From: Alitta virens
Taxonomy: Eukaryota; Annelida; Polychaeta; Phyllodocida; Nereididae
DNA: 64,000 bases
Assembly: GCA_932294295.1 (NCBI GenBank)
Contig: OW028585.1
Location: forward strand, 31,783,720 to 31,847,719
Direction: 5' to 3'
Part shown: positions 10,218 to 20,760 of the stretch, piece after piece
Layout of the letters: every line of letters begins with the position of its first letter
Position numbering within the stretch: the stretch's first letter is position 1
Translations under genes and position numbers: made by a program
The notes under the pieces: model-generated
Seen by the model: the letters and a program-made list of their open reading frames with translations, nothing else
Databases searched by the model: none
Told to the model about the DNA's origin: nothing

Positions 10218-10379
10218 AAACTAGACTGATAATCCTCCTATAATTATTGTTCTTAGTGGGATATATTACCAACAAATGTAAGTTATTTCCCTCTTAAGTG
10301 CAAACTGGCCTTTTCTTGAGTAACAGGAGCAGTGAAACAACTCAAATAATCAAACAAATTTGTATATATATCATCTTTA

Positions 10380-10515
10380 TTCCTACTCTTGGATCATCCT
10401 AATGGAGTGTACGTTACTTATATCCCTCATAGTCCGGAGTTGACTAACTTCACCTCTGGGATTTAACAGACAGAAATGTTAGTTTACTCCCTTGTATCAG
10501 AACATAACTATTACT
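10380..10515 (+). repeat. Dispersed repeat R6
   Basis: Block with CACCTCTGGGATTTAACAGA. It is also at 28060-28190 (copy B) and inverted at 33990-34115, upstream of ARMC8. Confidence 0.7.
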
Positions 10516-10639
10516 TTGGCACAATTATACTTCCACAACTTACAGATATTGTTCGATTGTTGTATTGCACCGATTTACTGCAATTCAAGAACTACATACA
10601 CAAAGCTTCATTGCTAAACCACAATCTTATCCAGGCCAG

Positions 10640-11000
10640 AAAATAGTGGATTTTCACGGAAGGTTCTCTGTATTTCCACCAGGTGGCTGACACAATACTG
10701 CAATTTTATTGAAAAAGTTCCAGTTTTCAACTTTGATTCACTAAAGCAAAATTCATCCTAGCAGCAGTATTTTTAGAGCTTTTAATGTATATTTGACATC
10801 TTATCATTTAGTTGATTTCTGTTATTTCCCAGAGAAAATTATATTTATGGAAATAGTAAGGTTTGACCTTCTATGTATGAAAAGCAAAATGTAATAAGAG
10901 GAGAGGAAAGACTAATGTCTTGCTGAATTCTGGGCTGCTTAGTGAAAGGACTCTATTTACATATTTGGATGAAAGCAAATTGTACCAGACAACAGTGGAG
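10640..11000 (+). repeat. Dispersed repeat R5
   Basis: Starts around GTGGATTTTCACGGAAGG and TTTCCACCAGGTGG. Also at 28325-28690 (copy B) and, independently, at 55560-55875 in intron 1 of the galaxin-like gene. Unclassified. Confidence 0.75.
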
Positions 11001-11410
11001 CAAGAACCAATGACAATTAATTTAAAACATGATGTACCACTGAAGCTGAACAAAATTTACCTCTGTGTACCTAAGTAGTTAGAAAATGCAGTAAGATGAG
11101 CACAGTTATAAAGATAGTCCTGTTATAACAAGGTCATAGTTCATGCACCAGATCCACATATAACGCTAAATGGTTGTACAACAGATTTTACATTTCCAAA
11201 TAGTTTTATCATTAGAAGTGGTTCAAGCTGTGGCTCGGTATACAATACAGTTATTTTGTAATGGATGTCATTAACTTTTCTTGAAACAATAATGACTGAA
11301 CAGGGCAAGTTAATTAGAGTTAATTACTCAGATTGAATTAAAAAAAATTGATTTGGGTTTTTTTTCTGTTTTAATTGAAAATAATTTTATGAAATTACCA
11401 ATTACTAAAA

Positions 11411-12182
11411 TACGGAGCTTTTAAAGGAACATGCAAAGAAAAATAAAAGCTCGTGATTTTAGTTCGCACAAAAACAAATTGTCATTTGCATTCGCACAGA
11501 AATTTTTTCCCGTTCGCATGAAAATATTTGCGTTCGCACGAAAAAAAAATTGGTGTTTGCAGTGAAGTACGCACTTAATCCCATAGGGGCGCCACTGCCC
11601 AAGAGAAAGGTCACAGTGAGGTGCAGACGAAACGGCCACACGCGAAAACGGCTACAGTCAAAAACGGCTACAAAATTGTATGGCATTCCCAAGATGGCTA
11701 CAACCAGAAATGCTAAAATGAACAAGTGACCAAAACGGCTGCAAGGTTTATTAACCCTTAACCAACATGTCAACATGCTTTTTCAGTACTTAACTAAAAC
11801 GACAAAAGGCAAATTACAATGGCTACAGATCAAAATTTATATATATATATATAAATTTTTATTTTTATTTATTTTTTTTACATTTATGGCTGTAGCTGTT
11901 TTAGACATAGCTTGTTGACGTTTTGGTAATGTACCCAAATATTAGTGTAGATATTTTGGTTGTTGACGTTTTAGGTGTAGCCGTATTTGCGAGTGAACGA
12001 AAAAATTTGCGAGGGAACGAAAAAGGTTGCGAGTGAATGAAAAACTTTGCGAGGGAATGAAAAATTTTGCAAGTGAACGAAAAGATTTGCGAGGGAACGA
12101 AAAATTTTGCGAGTGAACGCAAATATTTACGAGGGAACGAAAAACATTTTTTTTTTTTTTGCATGTCCCTTTAAAAGCTCCG
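11411..12182. mobile_element. Foldback/MITE-like DNA transposon inserted in copy A
   Basis: Terminal inverted repeats of about 27 bp start TACGGAGCTTTTAAAGG and end CCTTTAAAAGCTCCG. The flanks are 8-bp direct repeats TACTAAAA (11403-11410 and 12183-12190). Copy B shows the empty site (29110-29118, one mismatch). Internal arms consist of short tandem units: CGTTCGCAC-type on the left, and about 20-bp units alternating GCGAGTGAACGAAAA and GCGAGGGAACGAAAA on the right (11988-12150). No transposase. Confidence 0.88.
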
Positions 12183-12529
12183 TACTAAAACACTCCTGTT
12201 TGTCACAATAATATTTGTTGCATTGCATTCGAAAATCACATGAAGGCGTAAATAACTCCAAAAACTTCTTGGTTATAACAAAGATATTTGCTTTTAAAAT
12301 CAGGTAAAGGTAACAATAATTCAAATGTTTAGTGATTTTGTCATTTAATAACTTTGCTATTTGTGGTATTTGTTAATAAACCCTCATAGAACATGTGTTT
12401 GACTGTTTGTTAATTATTATTCCAACTTTGCTAAAGTCTCCAAGGTATGCCCTTTTTAAAAACAGATGGATGCCCCTGCTGATGGGCTAATGGAACTTAT
12501 TACTAGCTAAATAGATGCATATGGAAAAT

Positions 12530-12803
12530 GCAGCCCTCTAAGCAAGTTCTTGTCATTATCGAGGGTTCATTGATGAGGTGAGAAAGAGGAGGAGTAGACC
12601 CATATTACACATTTAATCCATGGGTGGGATCTTTTACTTGCCTAGACACTGAGTACAAGGGACCACCAATTTAATGTCTAATCTGAACGACATCCAGCTG
12701 AGATGTTGCTCATGAAGGGTGCCTGGGCCTGGGATTGAACCCCACTCGGGTCCTTCAGAGGAGCAGGCAAGCTTGTTGCCACTAGACCACCTGGCTGCCT
12801 ACT
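12530..12803 (-). repeat. SINE family 2 (tRNA-derived)
   Basis: On the minus strand the head reads GGTGGTCTAGTGGCAAC (A box) and GGTTCAATCCC (B box). The body includes CCCATGGATTAAATG and a tail toward 12530. Shared with copy B at 29450; another full copy is at 55133. Confidence 0.78.
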
Positions 12804-12868
12804 ATGGTGATTATGTAACTATAATCGATATGATAATACTAATGCAACTGGTGGTTTGTAGTGTAAAA

Positions 12869-13110
12869 TCAGTGAAGATCAACAAAGTTTGCAAGGGCAG
12901 CAGGAAGCTGATCTTTGTATGAAACAGCAAAATCTCTTAGTTTTTTTGCAGCCATGTATTTCAATGTCAGAGATTGATCAAATTTTTTCATCAAGCTCAA
13001 CAACTCTATTCTGATTGCACATTGCTTAAATGCGGGACAGCTTACGGAATCCATCGCACTCATCCTTTCGTCATTATTGGTGTGTAGGTAAACTCCATTT
13101 TCTAATAGCA
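12869..13110 (-). pseudogene. FEM1-like C-terminal exon, truncated copy (duplication copy A)
   Basis: Reads on the minus strand from a point inside an ankyrin repeat (LLLENGVYLHTNNDER) to the stop at 12869-12871. The C-terminus contains KYMAAKKL, DQLPAALANFV and a final LH. This matches the end of FEM1 proteins (x-LAAR-x ... DQIPRTLEEFV-x-H). The upstream part is cut off at the duplication boundary, beside a minus-strand SINE. Where copy B has a stop codon, this copy reads Glu (IRIELL), so it keeps the ancestral state there. It cannot encode a whole protein. Confidence 0.85.
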
Positions 13111-13117
13111 AGCACCA

Positions 13118-13213
13118 TCCAACAGCCATCCAACTTGGCCTTAACCAGGAATTGAACCTGGGACCTAGTGGTTGTAAGCTCAGCGCACTACCACTGAGCT
13201 AGGCCCCTCCCCC
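13118..13213 (-). repeat. SINE family 1, head-containing fragment
   Basis: Minus strand: GGCCTAGCTCAGTGG and GGTTCAATTCC boxes followed by the start of the body. It abuts the end of duplication copy A. Confidence 0.8.
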
Positions 13214-13417
13214 CAAAAACATCAGAGAAGAGTTGCAACAAAATTAATGGAACCCTACAACTTTTCCTAGTGCAAGAGCCAAACTTTATTATGATTGCCT
13301 TAAAGTTAAATCCCTTCAGATTTCATCATGATGTAAAGAATGACAGTGTTCAGTTAGTCTCATTAAAACGGCCTGTAAAATTTAAGACAACCCTGCTCTA
13401 CCCGACACTAAAGGGTA

Positions 13418-13690
13418 CTGTCTGGCTATAGCTGGCTTCTCAAAGCCAGATCTGAAAGTACAGGTGTATGATATATTAGATGAATTTCTTACATTTACCA
13501 AGGTTTATATGAAGTACAGAAAAATCTGTACCAAGTACAGAAAAATCTTTTTTCAGTGGTGGTAGGTATAAGCCGAATATTAGATAGAAGTAGACAGAAG
13601 CAGCTGACTATAGTCAGTTATAGCTACAGCCAGGAATAGGTGGCCACAGCTGTCTAGAGTTGACCATATTTTATGAAACTAACTGTAGAT
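13418..13690 (+). repeat. Dispersed repeat R3, copy 1
   Basis: Shares long diverged blocks with 56262-56502, for example CTTACATTTACCAA, ACAGAAGCAGCTG and TTTTATGAAACTAACTG. Unclassified non-coding repeat. Confidence 0.7.
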
Positions 13691-14840
13691 ACCAGGGTGG
13701 TCACAGTATTAAGAAACCTGAAAAAAAGTAGGGAATGAGAAAAAGCCATGTGCAAGGTATGAAAAAGAAGGGAATTTTATTCTGGAATTTGGAAAATTAC
13801 TTCTCAAAAATTATATAATTCAATAACAGCCTTAAACATAATCAAGCTAAAGTACACAGAGAGTCCACCCTGGTTCATATCAGAAATTAATTGCAGACAT
13901 ATTTAGCATTATTTTGGCAGGAGTTTTCATGAAAATCCATCTGGTAGAAAAGTTACAGATGATTTTTTTGCATTAACCAGTACAGTCTGGAAAAAGTAGG
14001 GAATACTTCTTGCTGGAAAATGTGGACACCCTGAGATACGTTTACAAGCCTCTGCACCTTATGAAACCACTACATTTCATACATGACAAATTGACAATAT
14101 TGATAGAAATAAGTTGTGTATCTGAAATGGGGGATTGTATGTGGTCCTGCAGTCCAATGCTGATAGTGCGTTAAGCTGACAGAGTTTGTTACACACAAAA
14201 TCATCATGTGTGGCCTCTGCAGCTAACCTTCCCAATCAGCCAACCAATAAATTACACTAATAAACAATGCCAATGGTGTGTATGGTCAATTAAAATTTCC
14301 TAATACAGAATTAGGTTTCCTTTAAGCGACAGAGCGTGACAATTTGTGACGTGGCACATGCACTGAGCTGATACCAGTTGGGCAACAATACAGGGCATCA
14401 AATTCTTGAAGGGTGGGAGGGGATGCAGTTCTACATTGTCTCACCATCACACTGTAGTCAAGATGTTTATTAAGTGTCAAAGGTAAAGGTTGGGGTTTAT
14501 AGTCTGCCATCAGCCTGTATGTGTGGCAGGGGTCGCCACGGTCGTAGTAAACGCGGCCACCTGCCAGACGTGATGGGCGACGATACAGTAGCGTAGACCT
14601 TCAGACCGTTCGGACGTGTATTCAAGCATGATGACACATACTGAAGCAGTGGCCATACAGGAAGTACACTTCCACGGCATGTAGCTCTCAGCCGACTTTG
14701 GTTGGCAATATCTTTGGTTGGCAGGCTCTCTTCCATACTGAACTTTCTCAACTCCCTGTGGAGCATACAGCTGTTGCAATCACATTTTGACACACTGAGC
14801 AATCCAATGCCATCCCAGCCTATAGTCAACCTCCCCATTT
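13691..14840. other. Intergenic, no gene recognised
   Basis: Only short, unconvincing frames, including two overlapping minus-strand frames at 14497-14838. 14520-14830 has a higher GC content than its surroundings and may be an old repeat; no family recognised. Confidence 0.5.
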
Positions 14841-14841
14841 A

Positions 14842-14956
14842 CACCTGGGTGGAGTGAAGCAGTGGTTGAAGGAGGATCTGCTCAGTTACCCCATACCAGG
14901 TTTGAACCCATGAACCATTAGCATTCGAGTCCCAATGCTCTCTCTACCAGGCCATG
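14842..14956 (-). repeat. SINE-like repeat R8, copy 1
   Basis: Shares TTACACCTGGGTGG and GCAGTGGTTGAAG with 60947-61045. On the minus strand a tRNA-like B box (GGTTCAAACC) is present. Confidence 0.6.
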
Positions 14957-15875
14957 ACACCAAAGTCGGATAACTGATGGCCAACTGAAAATCACTGATG
15001 GCCTACTGTTTTTTTCAGCAGTTGGACATCAGTATTGACTATGATATGACACACAACAAAGCACGACCATCCAAAAACAAAATTGTTCAGAAACAACTTA
15101 TTTTTTGAATTACAGTGAGGATGATTGCTGTAATCATCCTCCCACCGGGGTGCCCTGCCAAAAAAATTAGGGTATATATCCTCTGTAACCCGCTATTTTG
15201 ATGCCTGAAAATTAATGAGAGCAGTTTCTGACATGCAAGTAAGATATGCTTTATAAACGTTTCAATATTTATTAAAACAACCAAGATTGGTGGTATATAT
15301 ATGTGACGCACCGTGTAAAAAGGGAGCTAATGGGTGGATTTTTCAAAAATTAGTTTTTGATGGCAAGTTATTGTCTAACATGTTTAGTTTTTGGAAATGT
15401 AAAAAATTTCCAGATATCTCAATATTTAGTGGTCATATGGGGTATTTGAAAATTTGATGTTTTCGCGCATATTACCACTGCAGACGTAACGAGGAGCAAC
15501 ACAGGCGCTTGTAAAACTATGCATTACATTTTATGACATATCTTCGCCATCCGTTGTTCAAAACGTACGCGATTTGGATATGTGATCATAAGGTAACTGT
15601 TCTATATTCAACTAAAATTGTGAGCTGCTACAATAATAACTTTTTGTAAAAATCAACATCAAAATTGGCGTGTTAAAAACCCGGTTTCCGACGTAAAGAC
15701 ACCCTCCGTATTTGGTTTTTTATCTTGGGTGCTCATCCACCAACAATTACCAAAATCTGGCATTGTGTTTGTCGTGATTTTCTAAATCTTTCTGAAATTT
15801 CATAATTATATGTGCAACATTTTTAACACAATTGAGCCTCAAACATCAGCTACCAGCTGAGGTTAATATTCTAAC
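14957..15875. other. Intergenic, no gene recognised
   Basis: No coding frame or recognised repeat family. Ends at the foldback element. Confidence 0.5.
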
Positions 15876-16717
15876 TACGGAAGCCTACTAGTGCCACACA
15901 ACTTCTTTTTTTTTTTAGCGTTTTTTTCTACTTAATTGTTTAGATTTGTGTTTTTTGATAAAAATAATTTTAAATTTGCGTTATTTGCTGTATAATTTTT
16001 TTAATTTGCGTTTTTTCTACATACTTTTTTTGGCTTGTGTTTTTATGATACAATTGTTTTTTCATTTTTTTTTTTTGGCATTTTTGGTACATTATAATTT
16101 TTTATTTGTGTGGTTTCACACATAATGTTTTTCAGTATGCATTCTTTGCTACATGATATTTTTTGCTAAAAAAAATAATTTCATTTTAAAGTTTTTTTTT
16201 ATTTGTGACTTTTTGCTACATAATATCGTTACAATGTGTTCTTTGCTACATGATTTTTCGTCATTTGTGTTTTTCCCTACATAACATTTTTTCACTTTGT
16301 TTTGTCCAACATAATTTTTTCCTGTGTGCATTTTTTGCTACGCAATTTTTTTTGAGTTTGTGTTTTTCATCACATAATGTTTTTTAAATTATTTATTATA
16401 TATATTATTTTACAGTATAGTTGAATCATTTTGCTATTATTCGCAACATTTGTGAATAAACGCAAACATTTGCGAATAAACGCAAAATTATTTAACTCCT
16501 TCTGAAACCAATTGAGCAGAGCAAAAAATTATGTAGCAAAAGACACAAATTCTGAAAAAAATTGTGGTAAAAAACTCAAATATTTGCGAAATAAATGCAA
16601 ATATTCGAAATGCATTATCATTTAACTCCTTCTTGAACCAATTGAGCGAAAACGAAAAAAATAAAGTGGCCAGAAACGCCAAAAAAAAGTTGTATGTGGC
16701 ACTAAAAGGCTTCCGTA
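15876..16717. mobile_element. Foldback element with inverted termini and internal short repeats
   Basis: 5' end TACGGAAGCC..AGTGCCACA and 3' end TGTGGCACT..GGCTTCCGTA form inverted repeats of about 28 bp. Inside are many T-rich units built on TTTGTG and GCTACATAAT on the left and A-rich counterparts on the right. The termini resemble those of the element at 11411 (TACGGA-x-GC), suggesting one superfamily. No clear target-site duplication. Confidence 0.78.
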
Positions 16718-17519
16718 TATGAGAGTAAGAACATAGAACTAAAAAGGGACAGCACTAATTCAGATCTAATGCTAAAATTATGCCAAATATACCAAATGAT
16801 AGCCCAAAGGCTCAACTTTAAGTATATGGCTTTGCTGGTCAATATCTTTAGTATTATTTCGGACAAATTGGGGACATCATAAAAAGGTCAGTTTTTCTTG
16901 AAAAAAAGCGCGGTGACCCCACTTTCTTAACGGCCCATATAGATTATTATAATAAATTACAGTCAGGTCCAATGTTATATTAAACTCATATGGCTGGACA
17001 TTTTTTAATTGCAATATTCATGAAAAAGATCCTTTAAAAAATTAGACTTCTTGAATTGGTTTGCTTTTTCTTCGGATCCCCTAAAATTATTGTTCTCTTT
17101 TGAGTTTCTAATGAAAAACGGTCTCAAAATGTTTCTGAAAGTCCAATGCATGCAATAACATCACCTTCTTTTATAGTTATAGCATTGCAATTAAATTATT
17201 AGGCTGGATATGAGTCGGAAAGAGTGGGTAAAAAAAAAACAAGAATAGGAAACATCCAATAATTTTAAATTATCACGCTGACCACCTAAATTTTTTTCCA
17301 TATTTTAGCTTTATTATCCCAGGCAGAGGTTTGAAGTACCTGCATAGAAATGCAGACCAATTGTAGACTGCAGATGTACTGAACTTGATTGATTTCTTTA
17401 TTTGTAGATCTTATAATAACATTGCCAAGCTGTTCCATGCTTTACACTGTTGACTTTCTGTATATATACTCTATTAAAAAGTTATACATGTAGTGTGTGT
17501 GCAGGTGGGTTTGTCACAC
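16718..17519. other. Intergenic, no gene recognised
   Basis: AT-rich; nothing identifiable. Confidence 0.5.
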
Positions 17520-18015
17520 TTAATTTCCAAAGCAGAACTCCACCACTATTGTATATACATTGATATAATTTGGTATCTTATTAGTTTTTATGGCCAAGTT
17601 GTGACTTTTGATAGTCTCATTGACGTGTCTCAACTTTGTTTTAAGGATTTGGGAAAACATTTTTAAAATTTTTTTGCTTTTCCAAGCAGTACTCTGATAC
17701 TATTGCACCTACATGCTTTGTTATTATATTATGTCTAAAATATTTTAGTTGTGCCTTTTTGTGTCCTTATGGCCATAAATACCATAGAAAATTGGTAATG
17801 AGGGAAAATGTGAAAAATTCATGTTTTCTAAAACCTGTATCAATTGGGTCTCACCTAGTAGTGTACCTAAATACATGTTATTGGTCTTTTAAAATGTCTA
17901 CATCGTAATACTTTCAATTTCGAAGCCTCATTTTGACATATATTTCCCTTTCTTTTTTATAATTGTGGCAATTATGCAAAATTGCTGAACTTGTGTTGTT
18001 TGCTACATTTCATAA
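17520..18015. repeat. Dispersed repeat R7, diverged copy
   Basis: Contains blocks of the duplication's left end (GCAGAACTCCA, ATGTCTAAAAT, TTATGGCCATAAAT) at much lower similarity, in the same order. Confidence 0.6.
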
Positions 18016-18094
18016 CCCCTGGTATTCTTCTGTTTGCGCTGATATCACACATTTTTCAAGAATTAAGTGTATATATACATGAATGTTTTTAAAA

Positions 18095-18972
18095 TTTGCG
18101 GTGTGCACGAGTTAATTTACGAAAAATATATTTTTTTCCTGTGCGCACGAGAAACATTTGGTGCGCATGAGAAACATTTGGTGTGCTCGAGAAACATTTG
18201 CACAAATTCTCTCTAGGTAGTACTGCATTTAAAAATGCTGTTCCTTGCAATGAAAAATAGTCCTTACAGTAAACAATGAACAAATCAATCAATCAATCAC
18301 ACATATGGTATATCAATTGGTCAATAATCAATCAATCAATCACACATGTAGATGTTATATCAACTGGTCAATCAATACCCATCAATCTATCAATCTATAT
18401 CTATCTTTTACTTATCTATCTGTCTGTCTAGCTATGTAAATGCTTATTGAATTTACAGAGCAAAGTACAAAATACATGTAGAAATCTACATATACAAGAT
18501 TGCCATCTTTTGGTAGAACATGTTATTTCATGTGCTTAATTGAAAACCCCATCTTTCTTGCATTTTTAGTTGCTGAAATACAACACAATACATTTTTGCA
18601 ATCAAGATATATCTAATGAACTTTCTGACATATGTCCTAATTGGCTAGGGTCTCTGAGTGCACTTCACTACAGATGGCTTGGCCATTGAATGGAACGGCA
18701 TTTTTAACTCCTAATAAATAAAAACTATTCGGCCTAGACAAAAGATAGTGATAGAAGTGTGCGCCCATTTTTCTCGTGCGCACAACTTAATTATCTCGTG
18801 CGCACGACTTAATTAAACTGAAAAAAAATTTTCCGTCCGTACCAAATGTTTCTCGTGAGCACCACTTAATTAACTCGTGCGCACGGAAAAAAAAAAAAAA
18901 AAATTCTTGAATTAACTCGTGCGCACGGGAAAATTATATTTTTTTCTGCCCTGTCCTCTTACTGGCTCCGTA
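18095..18972. mobile_element. Palindromic repeat region with GTGCGCACGAG units
   Basis: Left arm (18095-18200) carries GTGCGCACGAG/GTGCACGAGTTAATT units. Right arm (18765-18950) carries the inverted AATTAACTCGTGCGCAC. The right end is GGCTCCGTA, like the element at 11411, but the matching left terminus was not found. Between the arms are ATCAATC and TCTA simple repeats (18280-18430). Confidence 0.6.
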
Positions 18973-19762
18973 AAAATGTGTCTTTATGAATTAAATATTC
19001 TTTGTATTTAAGACATCTGCATCCTAACTATCATACCTACATACACGTTTGAAATTAGCATTTAGGTGACAACGCGCCCCTACCCCCCCCCCCCCCTTCA
19101 CGCTGATTTTACATTGCCAAATAGCCATCAGTCAGAGCTAGGGTACAGGTAATTTAATGACTGTGCCCCCCCCCCTCCTCATAATTCTGGATCCGCCGCT
19201 GACTGGTATGATAACACTGTCACTAAAGAGGTTATACCTGTTTTGTATTTCTCTATGAATTATGTTTGACAAATGTTTTTCAACGATTTTGTAGTAAAAC
19301 TATTTTTAGGCATATTGGCTTTAATCCCTAAAACTGAAATGAACTAGCCCATTTCCCAGAAATGGGACTAACATGGGTGAGTCCATTCAATTTTAGAGGG
19401 AGAGAGCAGTATGATTATCCGTCTTTGATGTGACAATCATTTATTACGCAGCATGGCTTGCTTGCATTTTCCCGCCAGTTTCGCAGTTATGACGTCACCA
19501 CCCGTAAGCCCCCTTTTCCCGTGGCGCGCCACATATATATATATATATATAACTATTTAAAACTTGAACAAACAGCCATTCGGCATAACATTAACATATT
19601 TATTGAGTACATAAAAGCAAAGGAATAAGGCATGGATAAACTTTACATTTTCAAATACACATATTTTCTATTATAATTTACTTGTTGTTAGACAGATAAG
19701 CCTCATCCCTTCATCACAAGCATGTCTTTATATCAAATACAATATATCTGTATATTTGTTTC
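18973..19762. other. Intergenic, no gene recognised
   Basis: Holds a poly-C tract (19084-19097), a C-run near 19167 and an AT dinucleotide run (19531-19550). Confidence 0.5.
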
Positions 19763-19928
19763 ATGTATACATGGCAAAATGTGCCACGTACATCTTCCAT
19801 GAGAAGGCTAAACGCATGGAAATTGTATGGTTTTTAGCTAATTATTGATGAGGCTAAAACCATGCATTTTTCATGCGTTAATCCAAATGCATGGAAAACG
19901 CAGGTGGCACATTTGGCCATGTGTACTT
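19763..19928. repeat. Small palindromic element
   Basis: Ends CATGGCAAAATGTGCCACGT and GTGGCACATTTGGCCATG are inverted repeats of about 20 bp with mismatches. Non-coding. Confidence 0.6.
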
Positions 19929-19939
19929 GGTGATATTGA

Positions 19940-20065
19940 TTTATTAACTTGATTTATTGTAAATGCTGCTAAGGGGTGCCCCTTGTCAGCAACATCATGG
20001 CTGTCTTTGAAGGGCCCTCCTGATCATGTATATTTGTATATACTGTTCAAATAAACTTGAAGATT
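19940..20065 (+). repeat. Possible LINE or SINE 3' end
   Basis: Ends TTCAAATAAACTTGAAG after a GC-richer stretch (CTAAGGGGTGCCCCTTG). No coding remains; family unknown. Confidence 0.3.
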
Positions 20066-20305
20066 AACCATTTTATATAGGCACAAACAAATCAGAGACT
20101 AGCAAGCATGAGAGCAATATGAAGTAAGCTACAGGATAAAAAAGTGAAGTAGGCTTAACTACTCCCTCAAATAAGCATCTTAACAACATTTTGTATTTCC
20201 TAAATTATAAGTTTCTACAGATTTAATGTCACAGGCTGTATTGAAATGTATTACATAAACACAATTTTATCATGCAATGGCATTAAATTAATTAATTTTT
20301 TACAC

Positions 20306-20595
20306 GTCTCAATTAGTGATGGCAAATCGGTCTCAAAACTGACATCGATTATAGGTAAGCTGTTCGATGCCATAATCGATTTTTATATCGATTTTATTTT
20401 TTCATGGACTGAGAACAAATGCAAAGGAAAACATTAACCTCTCAATGTTCAAACTTTAATGAGTTCACTTTTCTCATAGGTGGCAGCACAGACTAGCGCT
20501 AGTGCTGCCACCTGTCGATGTTTCAACACAAGCATTGATTATCGGCTTTGTTTTGCCGACAATAATCAGTGAATCGTACCATCACTAGTCTCAAT
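20306..20595. mobile_element. hAT-type MITE with 8-bp target-site duplications
   Basis: The element 20314-20587 (274 bp) begins TAGTGATGGCA and ends TACCATCACTA. It is flanked by perfect 8-bp direct repeats GTCTCAAT (20306-20313, 20588-20595). Internal ATCGAT-rich and GGTGGCAGCA...TGCTGCCACC inverted pairs. No transposase. Confidence 0.88.
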
Positions 20596-20760
20596 TAAAC
20601 ACCACACTTCTTTCTGTACCTTCAATTAATTATTCCAGAAAACTACTTGCTAGGGAGCATGTAGGAAAACAAATTCCCTCAAATAGTTAAGGAAACATTT
20701 ATATTATACTTTCTCTTAAAACATGATTTATGAATAAATTGTATAAATGACAGACTTTGA

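Larger units (their letters stand above)
3291..13110. repeat. Segmental duplication, copy A
   Basis: Matches 23320-30045 in the same orientation and order: dispersed repeat, SINE, minisatellite, second SINE, PAN-like gene, downstream repeats, SINE family 2, and the last exon of a FEM1-like gene. Copy A is longer because of a LINE (4113-7889) and a foldback element (11411-12182) that copy B lacks. Copy A ends inside the FEM1-like exon, next to a minus-strand SINE at 13118. Identity is high over long stretches, as judged by eye. Confidence 0.92.

Noticed and set aside
14497..14838. Two overlapping minus-strand frames of about 90-110 codons
   Set aside because: No recognisable domain; the region looks like an old repeat and the frames overlap each other.
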